A model generated the notes under the pieces. It was not told the origin of the DNA and made no database searches. It worked only from the letters and a program-made list of their open reading frames with translations. The translations under genes were made by a program, and so were the position numbers. From Anaerolinea sp. (GTDB taxonomy: Bacteria; Chloroflexota; Limnocylindria; Limnocylindrales; CSP1-4), in the NCBI GenBank assembly GCA_013822395.1, contig PNKK01000004.1:1-33965 (forward strand): DNA of 33,965 nucleotides. The letters run 5' to 3'. This document shows positions 1 to 7,740 of this stretch, piece by piece. Positions within the stretch are counted from its first letter, which is position 1; each line of letters begins with the position of its first letter.

Positions 1-338
1 CGCTCATCCGCTGCTTCCGCGACGAGCCGGCGCTGCGGGCCGACGAGGAGCGGGCGGCCGCGCTGATCGGGCCGAGCGCGACGGTCTGGGTGACCTGGTA
101 TCGCGACGCGGGCTACGGCGGTCCGGCGTTCGACGCCGCCTGGAGCTGGCCCGATCTGGCGTCGATCAACTGGAGCCGTCAGATCAGCTCGTTCCGGTCG
201 TACGGCGGCGCCAACCCGCGCTGGTACGTCCTCCCCAACTACGCCGGCGGGGTGTCCGTCTCGTGGGGGGTGAACGCCCAGGTCAGTTACGTCGGGGGCA
301 CCTACAACGACCGGTTCGAGAGCGTGCGGGTGCCGTGA
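1..338 (+). CDS. C-terminal part of a beta/gamma-crystallin-like protein (5'-truncated by the window)
   Basis: The reading frame is open from position 3 to the TGA ending at 338 and enters from outside the window, so no start is visible. The visible 111 residues contain a stretch (WYRDAGYGG, then ISSFRSYGG about 30 residues later) that looks like a beta/gamma-crystallin or peptidase-inhibitor-I36 type Greek-key repeat: an aromatic-rich strand, a Gly pair, then a W..xISS corner. The usual calcium-site pattern (D/N-D/N-x-x-S/T-S) is only weakly kept. Such domains are usually secreted and bind calcium or inhibit proteases. The N-terminal signal cannot be checked here. The product is therefore named by fold resemblance only; the function is unknown. 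Confidence 0.6.
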   Translation, partial: LIRCFRDEPALRADEERAAALIGPSATVWVTWYRDAGYGGPAFDAAWSWPDLASINWSRQISSFRSYGGANPRWYVLPNYAGGVSVSWGVNAQVSYVGGTYNDRFESVRVP

Positions 339-385
339 GGCTGGAAGGGCGCCGGCGGGCGGGTGACGCTGGGGCCCGATACCCG

Positions 386-416
386 AAAGGAGGTGCCGAT
401 GGTTGACGACTCGTGA
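386..416 (+). promoter_or_regulatory. Strong Shine-Dalgarno followed by a 5-codon micro-ORF
   Basis: AAAGGAGGT at 386-394 is a near-perfect Shine-Dalgarno. It lies 4-5 nt before ATG 399, which opens a five-codon frame (MVDDS, stop at 414-416). It also lies 8-9 nt before TTG 403, which opens the long frame that later contains the signal peptide of the next gene. It could therefore be a leader peptide or an alternative extended start for the 493-1095 gene. No function is shown by the sequence. Confidence 0.35.
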
Positions 417-492
417 TTGGCCCCGCAACCCACCGGAGGAGTGCGACCCAAACCGAACCGCTGCACAAGCTGTAAGAAAGGAAGTCAACCCG

Positions 493-1095
493 ATGAATCG
501 CCCAGGAATTCGCGAACGCCGCCTGCAGGTGGGGGCGATCCTCGCAGCTGTGCTGCTTGTCTCTTTGCCAGCCGCCGTTGCTGCCAAAGACCCATCTAAT
601 GGCAAAGGGCACGGTGCTCCAACCGGACAAATCGACGCTGTCGAGGTCCAACCCGCAGGTACCGGCGAACCAGTCGCCCAGCAGGTTGGCATCGAGTTCA
701 ACCCATGGGGTTGCTACACACAGACCGACAATCCTCATCTGTCTGGACACTACCCGGGGACCGTTGCCGCCGTCGCAAGTCACAACTGCCCGGGCTACTA
801 TGGGCCCAACCGACTGATCCCGACCAGCCCCGACAGCCACGACGTCAGGGCTTGGCTCTACTACGAGAGTTGCTTCTTCGTCTTCTGTTCTTGGAATCAG
901 GTCGATACCGACTATGTACAAGGGGGGTCCCTCAACACAAGCATCGGGCGCACGCTCAGCGCCAACTGCAACAATTCCAACAGCACGCGGTGGCGGATCG
1001 TGGCAAATGGTTCATCGACTGGATTCAATGGAACCCAAGTCGTGACCTATTACTCGACAAGCGAGACGATCGTGACTCTCGCGTGCGGGAGATGA
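493..1095 (+). CDS. Small Cys-containing secreted protein, unknown function
   Basis: This is a 200-residue protein. ATG 493 is chosen because AGAAAGGAAG lies about 8 nt upstream and because the protein then begins with a textbook signal peptide: basic RERR, a hydrophobic core (ILAAVLLVSLPAAV) and a probable AVA/AK cleavage site. The mature part has six cysteines (around WGCYTQ, HNCPGYY, ESCFFVFCSW, SANCNN and the C-terminal LACGR), suggesting a disulfide-stabilised extracellular domain of about 140 residues. A TTG at 403 in the same frame would add 30 residues before the signal sequence and is less likely. I do not recognise the family. Base composition is lower in GC than the rest of the window, consistent with accessory origin. 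Confidence 0.7.
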   Translation: MNRPGIRERRLQVGAILAAVLLVSLPAAVAAKDPSNGKGHGAPTGQIDAVEVQPAGTGEPVAQQVGIEFNPWGCYTQTDNPHLSGHYPGTVAAVASHNCPGYYGPNRLIPTSPDSHDVRAWLYYESCFFVFCSWNQVDTDYVQGGSLNTSIGRTLSANCNNSNSTRWRIVANGSSTGFNGTQVVTYYSTSETIVTLACGR

Positions 1096-1153
1096 ATCGA
1101 TAAGCCCGATCGGCTGCGATTCGTGTGTGGTCGACGGACCCATCGAATCGTAG

Positions 1154-1318
1154 CCCGAGGCCCTGAACCGCTTCGTGCTCCACTTCACGCCCACCAGCTC
1201 GTCCTGGCTCGACCTGGTCGAGCGCTGGTTCCGCGAGCTGACCACCAACCGGCTCCGACGCGGCGTATTCCCCCGCCGCGTGTCTGACCTCGTCGCCATG
1301 ATCTACGCAGTTTCGTTG
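1154..1318 (+). pseudogene. IS630-family transposase remnant (C-terminal DDE fragment)
   Basis: The frame is open after a TAG at 1151 and reads RFVLHFTPTSSSWLDLVERW followed by FRELTTNRLRRGVF. This matches the last catalytic block of IS630-type DDE transposases, where HFTPT-x-x-SW and VERWF are hallmark motifs. Everything upstream (the first two catalytic acidic residues) is missing. After about position 1310 the frame no longer resembles the family, which would continue with an N-x-x-P-x-P-F-x-W tail. The open frame runs on to 1414 but without recognisable sequence. No terminal inverted repeats or target duplication are visible. It is a dead fragment marking past insertion next to the 493 and 1411 genes. 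Confidence 0.75.
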
Positions 1319-1410
1319 CGCGCGGGCCAGAGAGGGGACTCGCCCGCGTCGCTGTCCTGTCTGTCGCTGAGCGCACTCATACACTTGCAAACGGTGCTCA
1401 GAATGCCCGT

Positions 1411-2127
1411 ATGAGCCAGAACAGAACACTTCGGCCGGCGCTAGGCGGTCAGGATTGGGCATGGATCTCGGATGCCCTGCTTCCGTTCAGCGCCGGCTCC
1501 GTTGGATCTCTTGTCCCAACCATATTCGAGGCCTACGGTCGCGTGCTGCACCCCGCGCGCGGGCCCGCTGGGGCACCGATCCGCTGGGACGAAATCGCAG
1601 CCCGGTCGGGACGCAAAATGCATCGTCTTGCGGAATTCGCCGCCATCGCAAAGCCGTTAGGCTTGCGTGGAGGGCCGGCTCAATTCGTCGAGAAGCCCGA
1701 GGACGGCGCGCTGATACGTCCGTCGCTTGCGGCACTCGTAGAGACGCTCGCCATCCACACTGCCACGCCGGATTCATGCTCTGTGGGCGTTTGGGAGGGG
1801 CGTGCCTGGCTCCGTAACGAGCCAGTTGAGACGGCACGCCTGGAGCTGCCTGAGCGTAGCCATCTCGTTTTCGAAGGTCCCCTTGTTGCCGTGCTCGACA
1901 TGGGATGGAACGCTCCCGGGGGGCACTTCGTGCATGAAGCGCCAAACGTCATGTGGCCAAGCGACAGAGCGTGGTTCGTCTCGACCGATGTCGATCTTGA
2001 TTCGACGTACGTAGGGGGATCGGCCGCGTTGGTCGATGCCCTGAGGTCTGATCGCCGGATCGAGGTTTGGCCAGCCGCGCCGTCGGACTCGATCACTGCG
2101 GGGAGTGACGAGCTCAACGTGGAGTAG
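1411..2127 (+). CDS. Uncharacterised conserved protein (about 240 aa, W-P-x-D-RAW family)
   Basis: This is a 238-residue soluble protein with no signal peptide or membrane segment. Recognisable family features are the opening SDALLPFSAGSVGSLVPTIF, an EAYGRVLHP block, an IRWDEIAARSG segment, a mid-protein TPDSCSVGVWEG and the C-terminal MWPSDRAWFVSTDVDLDSTY with VGGS. I associate this layout with a family of uncharacterised proteins common in Actinobacteria and scattered in Chloroflexota, often in accessory regions; no activity is known to me. The ATG at 1411 follows the IS630 remnant with no clear Shine-Dalgarno. A TACACT at 1380-1385 could be a -10 element. Confidence is high that it is a gene, and there is no basis for a function. 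Confidence 0.75.
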   Translation: MSQNRTLRPALGGQDWAWISDALLPFSAGSVGSLVPTIFEAYGRVLHPARGPAGAPIRWDEIAARSGRKMHRLAEFAAIAKPLGLRGGPAQFVEKPEDGALIRPSLAALVETLAIHTATPDSCSVGVWEGRAWLRNEPVETARLELPERSHLVFEGPLVAVLDMGWNAPGGHFVHEAPNVMWPSDRAWFVSTDVDLDSTYVGGSAALVDALRSDRRIEVWPAAPSDSITAGSDELNVE

Positions 2128-2685
2128 CTTGGGACCCTAGGCCGCCTGGCTCGACAATCGGTCGAAGGCGACCAGAGAGTGAACCCGCCCTGGGTTTCAT
2201 GGAGACTCGGCTGATTGGGTTCAAGCGGCCGCGGTGGTCGCTTGTAGGCGCTGATGGTAGGCTGCTCGAACTCGGTCGCAGCAAGCGGGACACCGGCACG
2301 GGCCGGTGGGCGGCGTGTGGCCACCCCGGTCGGGATGACGATGGGCCTCCTGATCCCCTGTTCTCCACAGGAGACCAGATCGCCTGAATCGGCTAGATCC
2401 AACCGCCAGGACGACCCCCGGGCACGGCGGATTGAGCATCGGACATCGGCGCGCCCCGGGTCCACGGGCCTACGAGGCTCTCGATTCGCAGGATCGGTTC
2501 GCCCCCGGCGAACGGAGGCGCAAACCCGGACGCGACGGGCGGAGTGGCCGTCTTCCGGCGGGGTAGCGGTCTCCCGGCGGAGTGCTCCATCGCATCCCGG
2601 TCGCCCAGGGATCCAGAAAGAAGCGCCTGAAGATACGACAGCCCGCAGTTTCGAAACGAACCGTGGCGGCCGGCGCTACCCGGTG
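2128..2685. other. 558-bp gap without a convincing gene
   Basis: The gap separates the plus-strand accessory stretch from the convergent 3' end of rel. A 62-codon frame at 2199-2387 (+) and several antisense frames exist, but none has family-like sequence or a Shine-Dalgarno. Small structures present are a 7-bp hairpin within 2290-2308 (CACCGGC with GCCGGTG), a CTCCTG/CAGGAG pair near 2347-2373, and the 10-nt palindrome GTTTCGAAAC at 2648-2657. The last is the most AT-rich patch and lies 28 nt past the rel stop. I see no signatures of RNase P RNA, SRP RNA, tmRNA or tRNA on either strand. Confidence 0.5.
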
Positions 2686-4971
2686 CTACCCGAGGTCGCG
2701 GGAGACCGTGATCACATCCTTGAGCTGCTCGACCCGGCCGAGCACCCGGGCGAGCTGGCTGACCGAGGCGACCTGGAGGGTGGCCCGGACGATCGCCACG
2801 TGGTCCGGGCTGATGGCCACGCTGGCGGCGAGGATGTTGACCTTCGCCTCAGCGACCACCTGGGTGATGTCCGACAGGAGGCCCGTCCGGTCGTACGCCT
2901 CCACCCGGATGGAGATCGGGTAGGTCTGCGCGGGCGCCGCCTCCCATTCGACCTCGATGAGCCGGCTGACCTCCCGCTCGTTGATGACCGTCGGGCACGA
3001 GCGGAGATGTACGGTGACCCCCTTGCCCCGGGTGATGAAGCCCTGGATCGGATCGCCCGGGATCGGGTGGCAGCACTTCGCGAAGCGAACGAGGAGGTCG
3101 CCCACGCCCTTCACCCGGACGCCGCCGGCCTTGGCCGGCTGGAGCTGCGGGGCGACGGTCGGCAGCGCCAGCTGGGCGTCGTCCACGACGCCCAGGCGCA
3201 TGACGACCGACTGGGCCGAGACGGCGCCGTAGCCGATCGCGGCGAGGAAGTCATCGAAGTTGTCCTGGTTGAACAGCCGCGCCACGTCCAGGATGCGGTC
3301 CTGGCCAAGCGCCGCGATCGACGTCCGAGCGAGGCGGCGGAGCTCCCTCTCGAGGGCTTCGCGACCGTGGACGATGTTCTCGTCACGCTCCTGGCGCTTG
3401 AACCATTGGCGGATCTTCTCGCGGGCGTGGCTCGTCCGGACGAGGTTCAGCCAGTCGCGCGAAGGACCGTGCTCCGCCTTCGTCGTGACGATCTCAACGA
3501 TGTCGCCGTTCTTGAGCCGGTAGTCGAGCGGCACAAGGCGGTTGTTCACCTTGGCCCCGATCGTCCGGTGGCCGATGTCCGTGTGGATCCGGTAGGCGAA
3601 GTCGAGCGGGGTGGCGCCGGCCGGCAGGTCCTTGATGTCGCCGCGCGGGGTGAACACGAAGACCTGGTCCTGGAAGATATCGAGCTTGATCCCCTCGACG
3701 AACTCCGTCGCGTCGCTGACGTCGCGCTGCCAGTCCATGAGCTGGCGCAGCCAGGCCAGCTTCGCGTCGTAGTCGCGCTCGGACTTCGAGCCCTCCTTGT
3801 ACCGCCAGTGGGCGGCGATCCCGACCTCGGACACCTGGTGCATGGCATGCGTCCGGATCTGGATCTCGAGGGGCTTGCCGTCGAGGGCGATGACCGCGGT
3901 ATGAAGCGACTGGTAGAGGTTGTTCTTGGGGACCGCGATGTAGTCGTCGAATTGTCCTGGGATCGGGCGCCACAGGGCGTGGACGATGCCGAGCGCGGCG
4001 TAGCAGTCCCTGACGTCCTCGACCAGGATCCGGATCGCGTAGACATCGTAGATCTCGCCGAACTCGGCCGCCTTGCGCTGCATCTTCTTCCAGATGCTGT
4101 AGATGTGCTTCGGCCGGCCCTGGAGGTCCGCCTGGATCCCGGCCTCACGGAGGCGCGGCTCGAGCTCCGCGATCGCCCGTTCGATGTAGCCTTCGCGACC
4201 CCTCCGCCGGGTGTCGAGCAGCTTCGCGAGCTCCCGGAAGCGCTGCGGCTCCAGGGTCTTGAAGGCGAGGTCCTCGAGCTCCCACTTCACCTGCCAGATC
4301 CCGAGGCGCTCCGCCAGCGGCGCGTAGATCTCGAGGGTCTGACGGGCGATCCGGAGCTGCTTGTCCATCGGCAGCGCGGCCAGCGTCCGCATGTTGTGAA
4401 GGCGGTCGGCGAGCTTGATCAGGACGACCCGGATGTCATCCGCCATCGCCAGGAACATCTTCCGGATGTTCTCGGCCTGCTGCTGCTCGTGACTGAGGGT
4501 GCTGAACTTGCCGAGCTTGGTCACGCCGTCGACGAGATGGGCGACCTCCTGGCCGAATCGTTCCTCGATGTCAGCCAGTGCGTACTCGGTGTCCTCCGGG
4601 ACGTCGTGGAGGATCGCCGCCTCGATCGCGACCGGGTCGATACCGAGCTCGGCGAGGATCTCGGCGGCCGCGATGGGATGCGTGACGTACGGCTCCCCGG
4701 ACGCGCGGCGCTGGTTCCCGTGGGCGTCCGCGGCCATGGCGATCGCCCGCTGGACCCCGGACAGGTCCGCCTGCGGGTAGTGAGCGCGGACCGCCGCAAG
4801 CAGGCGGGCGGTCTGGGCCTCGACCGATGCGACCTCGGCGACGGGCGTGGCCCGCGTCAGGGCGCGCGTCCCGGGCCGCCGGCGGCGGACCGCGGCGGGC
4901 GCCGGCGCATCGGCGGCAGCGGCGGGCGCGCCAGCGGCGGCGGCTGTGGCATGCGTCCGGTCGGCGTCCAT
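2686..4971 (-). CDS. rel: Bifunctional-type (p)ppGpp synthetase/hydrolase, Rel/SpoT homologue
   Basis: This 761-residue long RSH protein controls the stringent response. Domain order is complete: an Ala/Arg-rich N-tail (1-40), an HD hydrolase domain with THP at 97-99 and HDVPEDT at 122-128, a nucleotidyltransferase synthetase domain (about 285-395) with RPKHIYSIWKK and the HAMHQVSEVGIAAHW block, a TGS domain (about 436-498), a helical and Cys region with AKCCHP (631-636), and a C-terminal ACT domain (about 686-758). The hydrolase motif is intact, so degradation of ppGpp is expected. The synthetase loop reads QFDDYIA (340-346), close to the ExDD form of monofunctional RelA rather than the RxKD of bifunctional Rel. 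ATG 4971 is preferred over longer open-frame starts, because those run back through murE. The gene has no Shine-Dalgarno but has a TAGACT 10 nt upstream. Gene identity is secure. Confidence 0.97.
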   Translation of the reverse strand: MDADRTHATAAAAGAPAAAADAPAPAAVRRRRPGTRALTRATPVAEVASVEAQTARLLAAVRAHYPQADLSGVQRAIAMAADAHGNQRRASGEPYVTHPIAAAEILAELGIDPVAIEAAILHDVPEDTEYALADIEERFGQEVAHLVDGVTKLGKFSTLSHEQQQAENIRKMFLAMADDIRVVLIKLADRLHNMRTLAALPMDKQLRIARQTLEIYAPLAERLGIWQVKWELEDLAFKTLEPQRFRELAKLLDTRRRGREGYIERAIAELEPRLREAGIQADLQGRPKHIYSIWKKMQRKAAEFGEIYDVYAIRILVEDVRDCYAALGIVHALWRPIPGQFDDYIAVPKNNLYQSLHTAVIALDGKPLEIQIRTHAMHQVSEVGIAAHWRYKEGSKSERDYDAKLAWLRQLMDWQRDVSDATEFVEGIKLDIFQDQVFVFTPRGDIKDLPAGATPLDFAYRIHTDIGHRTIGAKVNNRLVPLDYRLKNGDIVEIVTTKAEHGPSRDWLNLVRTSHAREKIRQWFKRQERDENIVHGREALERELRRLARTSIAALGQDRILDVARLFNQDNFDDFLAAIGYGAVSAQSVVMRLGVVDDAQLALPTVAPQLQPAKAGGVRVKGVGDLLVRFAKCCHPIPGDPIQGFITRGKGVTVHLRSCPTVINEREVSRLIEVEWEAAPAQTYPISIRVEAYDRTGLLSDITQVVAEAKVNILAASVAISPDHVAIVRATLQVASVSQLARVLGRVEQLKDVITVSRDLG

Positions 4972-4981
4972 CGTGCGGGGA

Positions 4982-4987
4982 AGTCTA
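4982..4987 (-). promoter_or_regulatory. Candidate -10 element of rel (short leader)
   Basis: On the minus strand TAGACT ends 10 nt before the rel ATG. A start site about 7 nt further on would leave only 2-4 nt of leader, and no Shine-Dalgarno is present. It lies in the 40-nt gap after the murE stop, so rel may be transcribed separately from the murE operon. No convincing -35 hexamer is visible. Confidence 0.4.
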
Positions 4988-5011
4988 GCAGCGGGACTTC
5001 GGGGCCCGGCC

Positions 5012-6655
5012 TCAGCGCGGGGCGGTCCAGCCGTGCTCGGCGAGCGCGGCGAGGACTTCGGAACGCTCGTCCCAGGGCTCCGCCCGGTCGGCATACAGGA
5101 TCGTCGCCTCGTGACCCTTCCCGGCGAGGAGCACGACGTCCCCCGGCCGTGCCCGGGCGATCGCCTCCCGGATCGCCGCCTTCCGGTCGACGACGAGCAG
5201 GACGTCCTTGCCGACCGTCCGGCCAACCGCCGCCGCGCCGGCGGCGATCTCCTCGAGGATCGCCTGCCGGTCCTCGCCACGGGGATCCTCCTCCGTGATG
5301 ACGACGAGTCGGCATCGCTCACCGGCGATCCGGCCCATCATCGGCCGCTTGTCCCGGTCCCGCTCCCCCGCCGAGCCGAAGACTGCGATCAGGCCGCCAC
5401 CGCGGGCGCGAGCGGCGGGACCGAGCTCGTCAAGGACCAGCGCGAGCGACGCGGGGCTGTGGGCGTAGTCGACGACGACGCCGAACGGCTGACCGGCGTC
5501 GATCTGCTCCATCCGCCCGGGTACGGCCGGCAGCGCCTCCAGCCCGGCACGGACGGCTCGCGCATCCAGCCCGATCGCCATCCCGAGAGCGACGACGGCG
5601 AGCGCGTTGTGGGCATTGAACCGCCCGGCGAGGCGGAGGCGGAGCATCGCGATGCCGTCCGACGCCCCGTAGGTGACCCGCAGCCGGCCGGCCTCCTCCG
5701 CGACGTCGAGGAGACGGACGTCTGCACCGCTCGAACGTCCGTAGGTGACCAGTCGCGCGCCTGCGGCCCGGGTCGCCGCCGCGAAGATTGGTCCCGCCGG
5801 ATCGTCCGCGTTGACGATCCCGGTTCGCGGCCAGCCGACCGACGGCTTCGGCGGGTTCGTCGGCCCGGTCGCCAATCGCTCGAAGAGCGAGACCTTGGCG
5901 GCCCGATAGGCTTCGAGCGACCCATGGAACTCGAGGTGCTCATGGGACAGGTTCGTGAAGATCGCGGCGTCGTAGGCGATCCCGCCGACGCGCTCCTGGG
6001 CAAGCCCGTGGGAGGTCGTCTCGACGACCGCGGCCCGATCGCCCGCGGCGACCATGGCCCGCAGCGCCGCCTGGAGCCGCGGCGCCGCGGGCGTCGTCGC
6101 GTGGGCGACATTCGCTTCCCGCAGCCCGCCGATCTGCGTGGCGACGGTACCGACGAGGCCGCTCCGCACGCCGGCAGCGTCGAGCCCGGCGACGGCGAGG
6201 AGTGCCGTGGAGGTCTTGCCGTCCGTACCGGTGATCCCGACCACCCCGAGCTCGCGTGACGGATCCGCGTACCACCACGCGGCCGCGTCAGCGAGCGCAG
6301 GCTGGCTCCGATCCACGACGAGTTGGACGAGCCCCGGCGGCGCGGCCGGCATGGGCCGCTCCACGATCGCGGCAATGGCGCCGACCGCGACCGCAGCCGG
6401 GATGTAAGCGTGCCCGTCGACGTGGGCCCCGGTGATCGCGACGAAGATGCCGCCAGGACGGACGGCGCGGGAGTCGTCGGCCAAGCCTCCGGAGACGAGG
6501 GTCTCGGCGGCGCCGGCGAATCCCTCCGCGGTACTCCCGTCCCCGGGGATCACGGCCCGGAGGCGGCCCGCGGCCTCGAGTCGCGCGATGAGCTCAGCGA
6601 GCGGGCGGGGCTCGCGCGGTTCCGCGGCCTCGAGGAGCTCCGCGATCGTGGTCAC
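5012..6655 (-). CDS. murE: UDP-N-acetylmuramoyl-tripeptide synthetase MurE
   Basis: This 547-residue cytoplasmic Mur ligase adds the third, diamino-acid residue to UDP-MurNAc-L-Ala-D-Glu. Visible are the UDP-substrate motif DDSRAVRPGGIFVA (60-73), the ATP P-loop GITGTDGKTS (140-149, Asp where most have Asn), ETTSHG (212-217), HEHLEFHG (238-245), the lysine expected to be carbamoylated in YRAAKVSLF (K254), and the C-terminal EDPR (456-459) and GKGHE (512-516). Diaminopimelate enzymes carry DNPR at that position. EDPR keeps the Arg but not the Asn, so the amino acid added (mDAP, L-Lys or L-Orn) is open. GTG 6655 is chosen because it overlaps the previous stop as GTGA; the frame extends upstream but into the fem-like gene. 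It is the last gene of the topA unit. Confidence 0.95.
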   Translation of the reverse strand: MTTIAELLEAAEPREPRPLAELIARLEAAGRLRAVIPGDGSTAEGFAGAAETLVSGGLADDSRAVRPGGIFVAITGAHVDGHAYIPAAVAVGAIAAIVERPMPAAPPGLVQLVVDRSQPALADAAAWWYADPSRELGVVGITGTDGKTSTALLAVAGLDAAGVRSGLVGTVATQIGGLREANVAHATTPAAPRLQAALRAMVAAGDRAAVVETTSHGLAQERVGGIAYDAAIFTNLSHEHLEFHGSLEAYRAAKVSLFERLATGPTNPPKPSVGWPRTGIVNADDPAGPIFAAATRAAGARLVTYGRSSGADVRLLDVAEEAGRLRVTYGASDGIAMLRLRLAGRFNAHNALAVVALGMAIGLDARAVRAGLEALPAVPGRMEQIDAGQPFGVVVDYAHSPASLALVLDELGPAARARGGGLIAVFGSAGERDRDKRPMMGRIAGERCRLVVITEEDPRGEDRQAILEEIAAGAAAVGRTVGKDVLLVVDRKAAIREAIARARPGDVVLLAGKGHEATILYADRAEPWDERSEVLAALAEHGWTAPR

Positions 6656-7740
6656 CGAGCTCTCCGGCGAAGTTGCCCGGCCCGTAGCCGTTCGCGGAGA
6701 TCGCGCAACGCGTACCACGACGGCGAGACCACGAGGTCGAAGGTCCCCGGGTGCCGCAGCACCCGGCCGCCGAAACGTCGCTTGAAGGCCGAGAATCCCA
6801 TCCACGTGGGGTCAGCCTCCGGGTCGCGCGGATCGTAGACACCCCACAGGTCCAGCCAGCGGACGCCGTCCGCGGCGAGTGCGCTCATCATCGCCGCCAT
6901 GACCCCATAGCCCGGATTTGCATGACGGTTCGTGTCGTGGCGGAGCGAGCCGCCATACAGGTAGGCGGCGCGGTTCCCCGTCCGGGCCACGATCATGGCC
7001 CCCGCGGTCCGGTCGCCGAGCCGACCGATTCCGACATACCAGCCGCCCGAGGACTCCAGCTCGGCAGCCAGCCGCTCGAGGAATGCGGCGTCGTGGATCC
7101 GGAACCCGCCCCGCGCCCCCGTTGCCGCCAGGACCTCATGTGCGGCCGCGATCGCCGCTGGCTCCGCGCTCCGGACGATCTCGACGGCGACGCCCTCTCG
7201 GGCCGACCGCCGGGCGAGGTTCCGCGCCTCGGGCGTCCAGCGCCGGGCAATCGCCTCCGGTCCACCGGCGAGATCGACGATCGTGGTCGTCCTCGCCTGG
7301 AGGTCGTGACGTGCCGGGCGGAGACCGGCGCGCATGAGTGCGGTCGCAATCGCGGCCGCATCATCGGGTTCCTCGCGACTCGCGGCCGGGTCGACCTTGA
7401 CGACGATCGCACCGCGCTCCCGGGCCGCCGAGCGGAGCGCGGCGAGCAGGGCGACCAGGACGGCTGCGCCATCGCCGGCCGCGCGATCCCATACCGGACC
7501 GTGGCCCGCGTACAGCACCGACCGCCCGAAGGAGGTCCGCCGGACGAGCGCCTGGACGAGTCCGCAGAGCCTCCCGTCGACGTCCCGCGCGAGCAGCCGC
7601 AGGGGCGGTTGACCGGCCACCCGCATCGCTTCACCCCAGGCCCACGCCTGAAGGATGTCCGCCTCGGGACGCGCGGCCACGAAGGCATCCCAGATGGAAC
7701 GACTCTCGCCTGTCGCTCGCTGAACGACGACGTCGTTCAT
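6652..7740 (-). CDS. FemAB/FemX-like peptidoglycan aminoacyltransferase (third Fem-like)
   Basis: This is a 362-residue double-GNAT-fold protein. Fem/MurM-type enzymes transfer amino acids from aminoacyl-tRNA to the diamino acid of lipid II or its precursor, building interpeptide bridges. Family features seen are DILQAWAWGEAMR near the N-terminus, LYAGHGPVWD, the basic substrate segment EARNLARRSAREG, a CoA/tRNA-fold region ending YGVMAAMMSALAADG, and the diagnostic C-terminal WLDLWGVYDP and FSAFKRRFGGRVLRHPGTFD. ATG 7740 overlaps the upstream stop as ATGA, and its own stop overlaps murE as GTGA, so translation is coupled on both sides. The amino acid and acceptor cannot be read from sequence. 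Related proteins can also act in exopolysaccharide or other acyl transfer. Confidence 0.85.
   Translation of the reverse strand: MNDVVVQRATGESRSIWDAFVAARPEADILQAWAWGEAMRVAGQPPLRLLARDVDGRLCGLVQALVRRTSFGRSVLYAGHGPVWDRAAGDGAAVLVALLAALRSAARERGAIVVKVDPAASREEPDDAAAIATALMRAGLRPARHDLQARTTTIVDLAGGPEAIARRWTPEARNLARRSAREGVAVEIVRSAEPAAIAAAHEVLAATGARGGFRIHDAAFLERLAAELESSGGWYVGIGRLGDRTAGAMIVARTGNRAAYLYGGSLRHDTNRHANPGYGVMAAMMSALAADGVRWLDLWGVYDPRDPEADPTWMGFSAFKRRFGGRVLRHPGTFDLVVSPSWYALRDLRERLRAGQLRRRAR

Noticed and set aside
2254..5298. 1014-codon open frame on the plus strand opposite rel
   Set aside because: A GC-rich shadow of rel: no family-like sequence, no Shine-Dalgarno, and the minus strand carries all motifs of a complete RSH protein.
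4972..5322. Upstream extension of the rel reading frame
   Set aside because: The added 117 residues are Ser/Arg-rich, unlike any RSH N-terminus, and lie over murE; ATG 4971 is the proper start.
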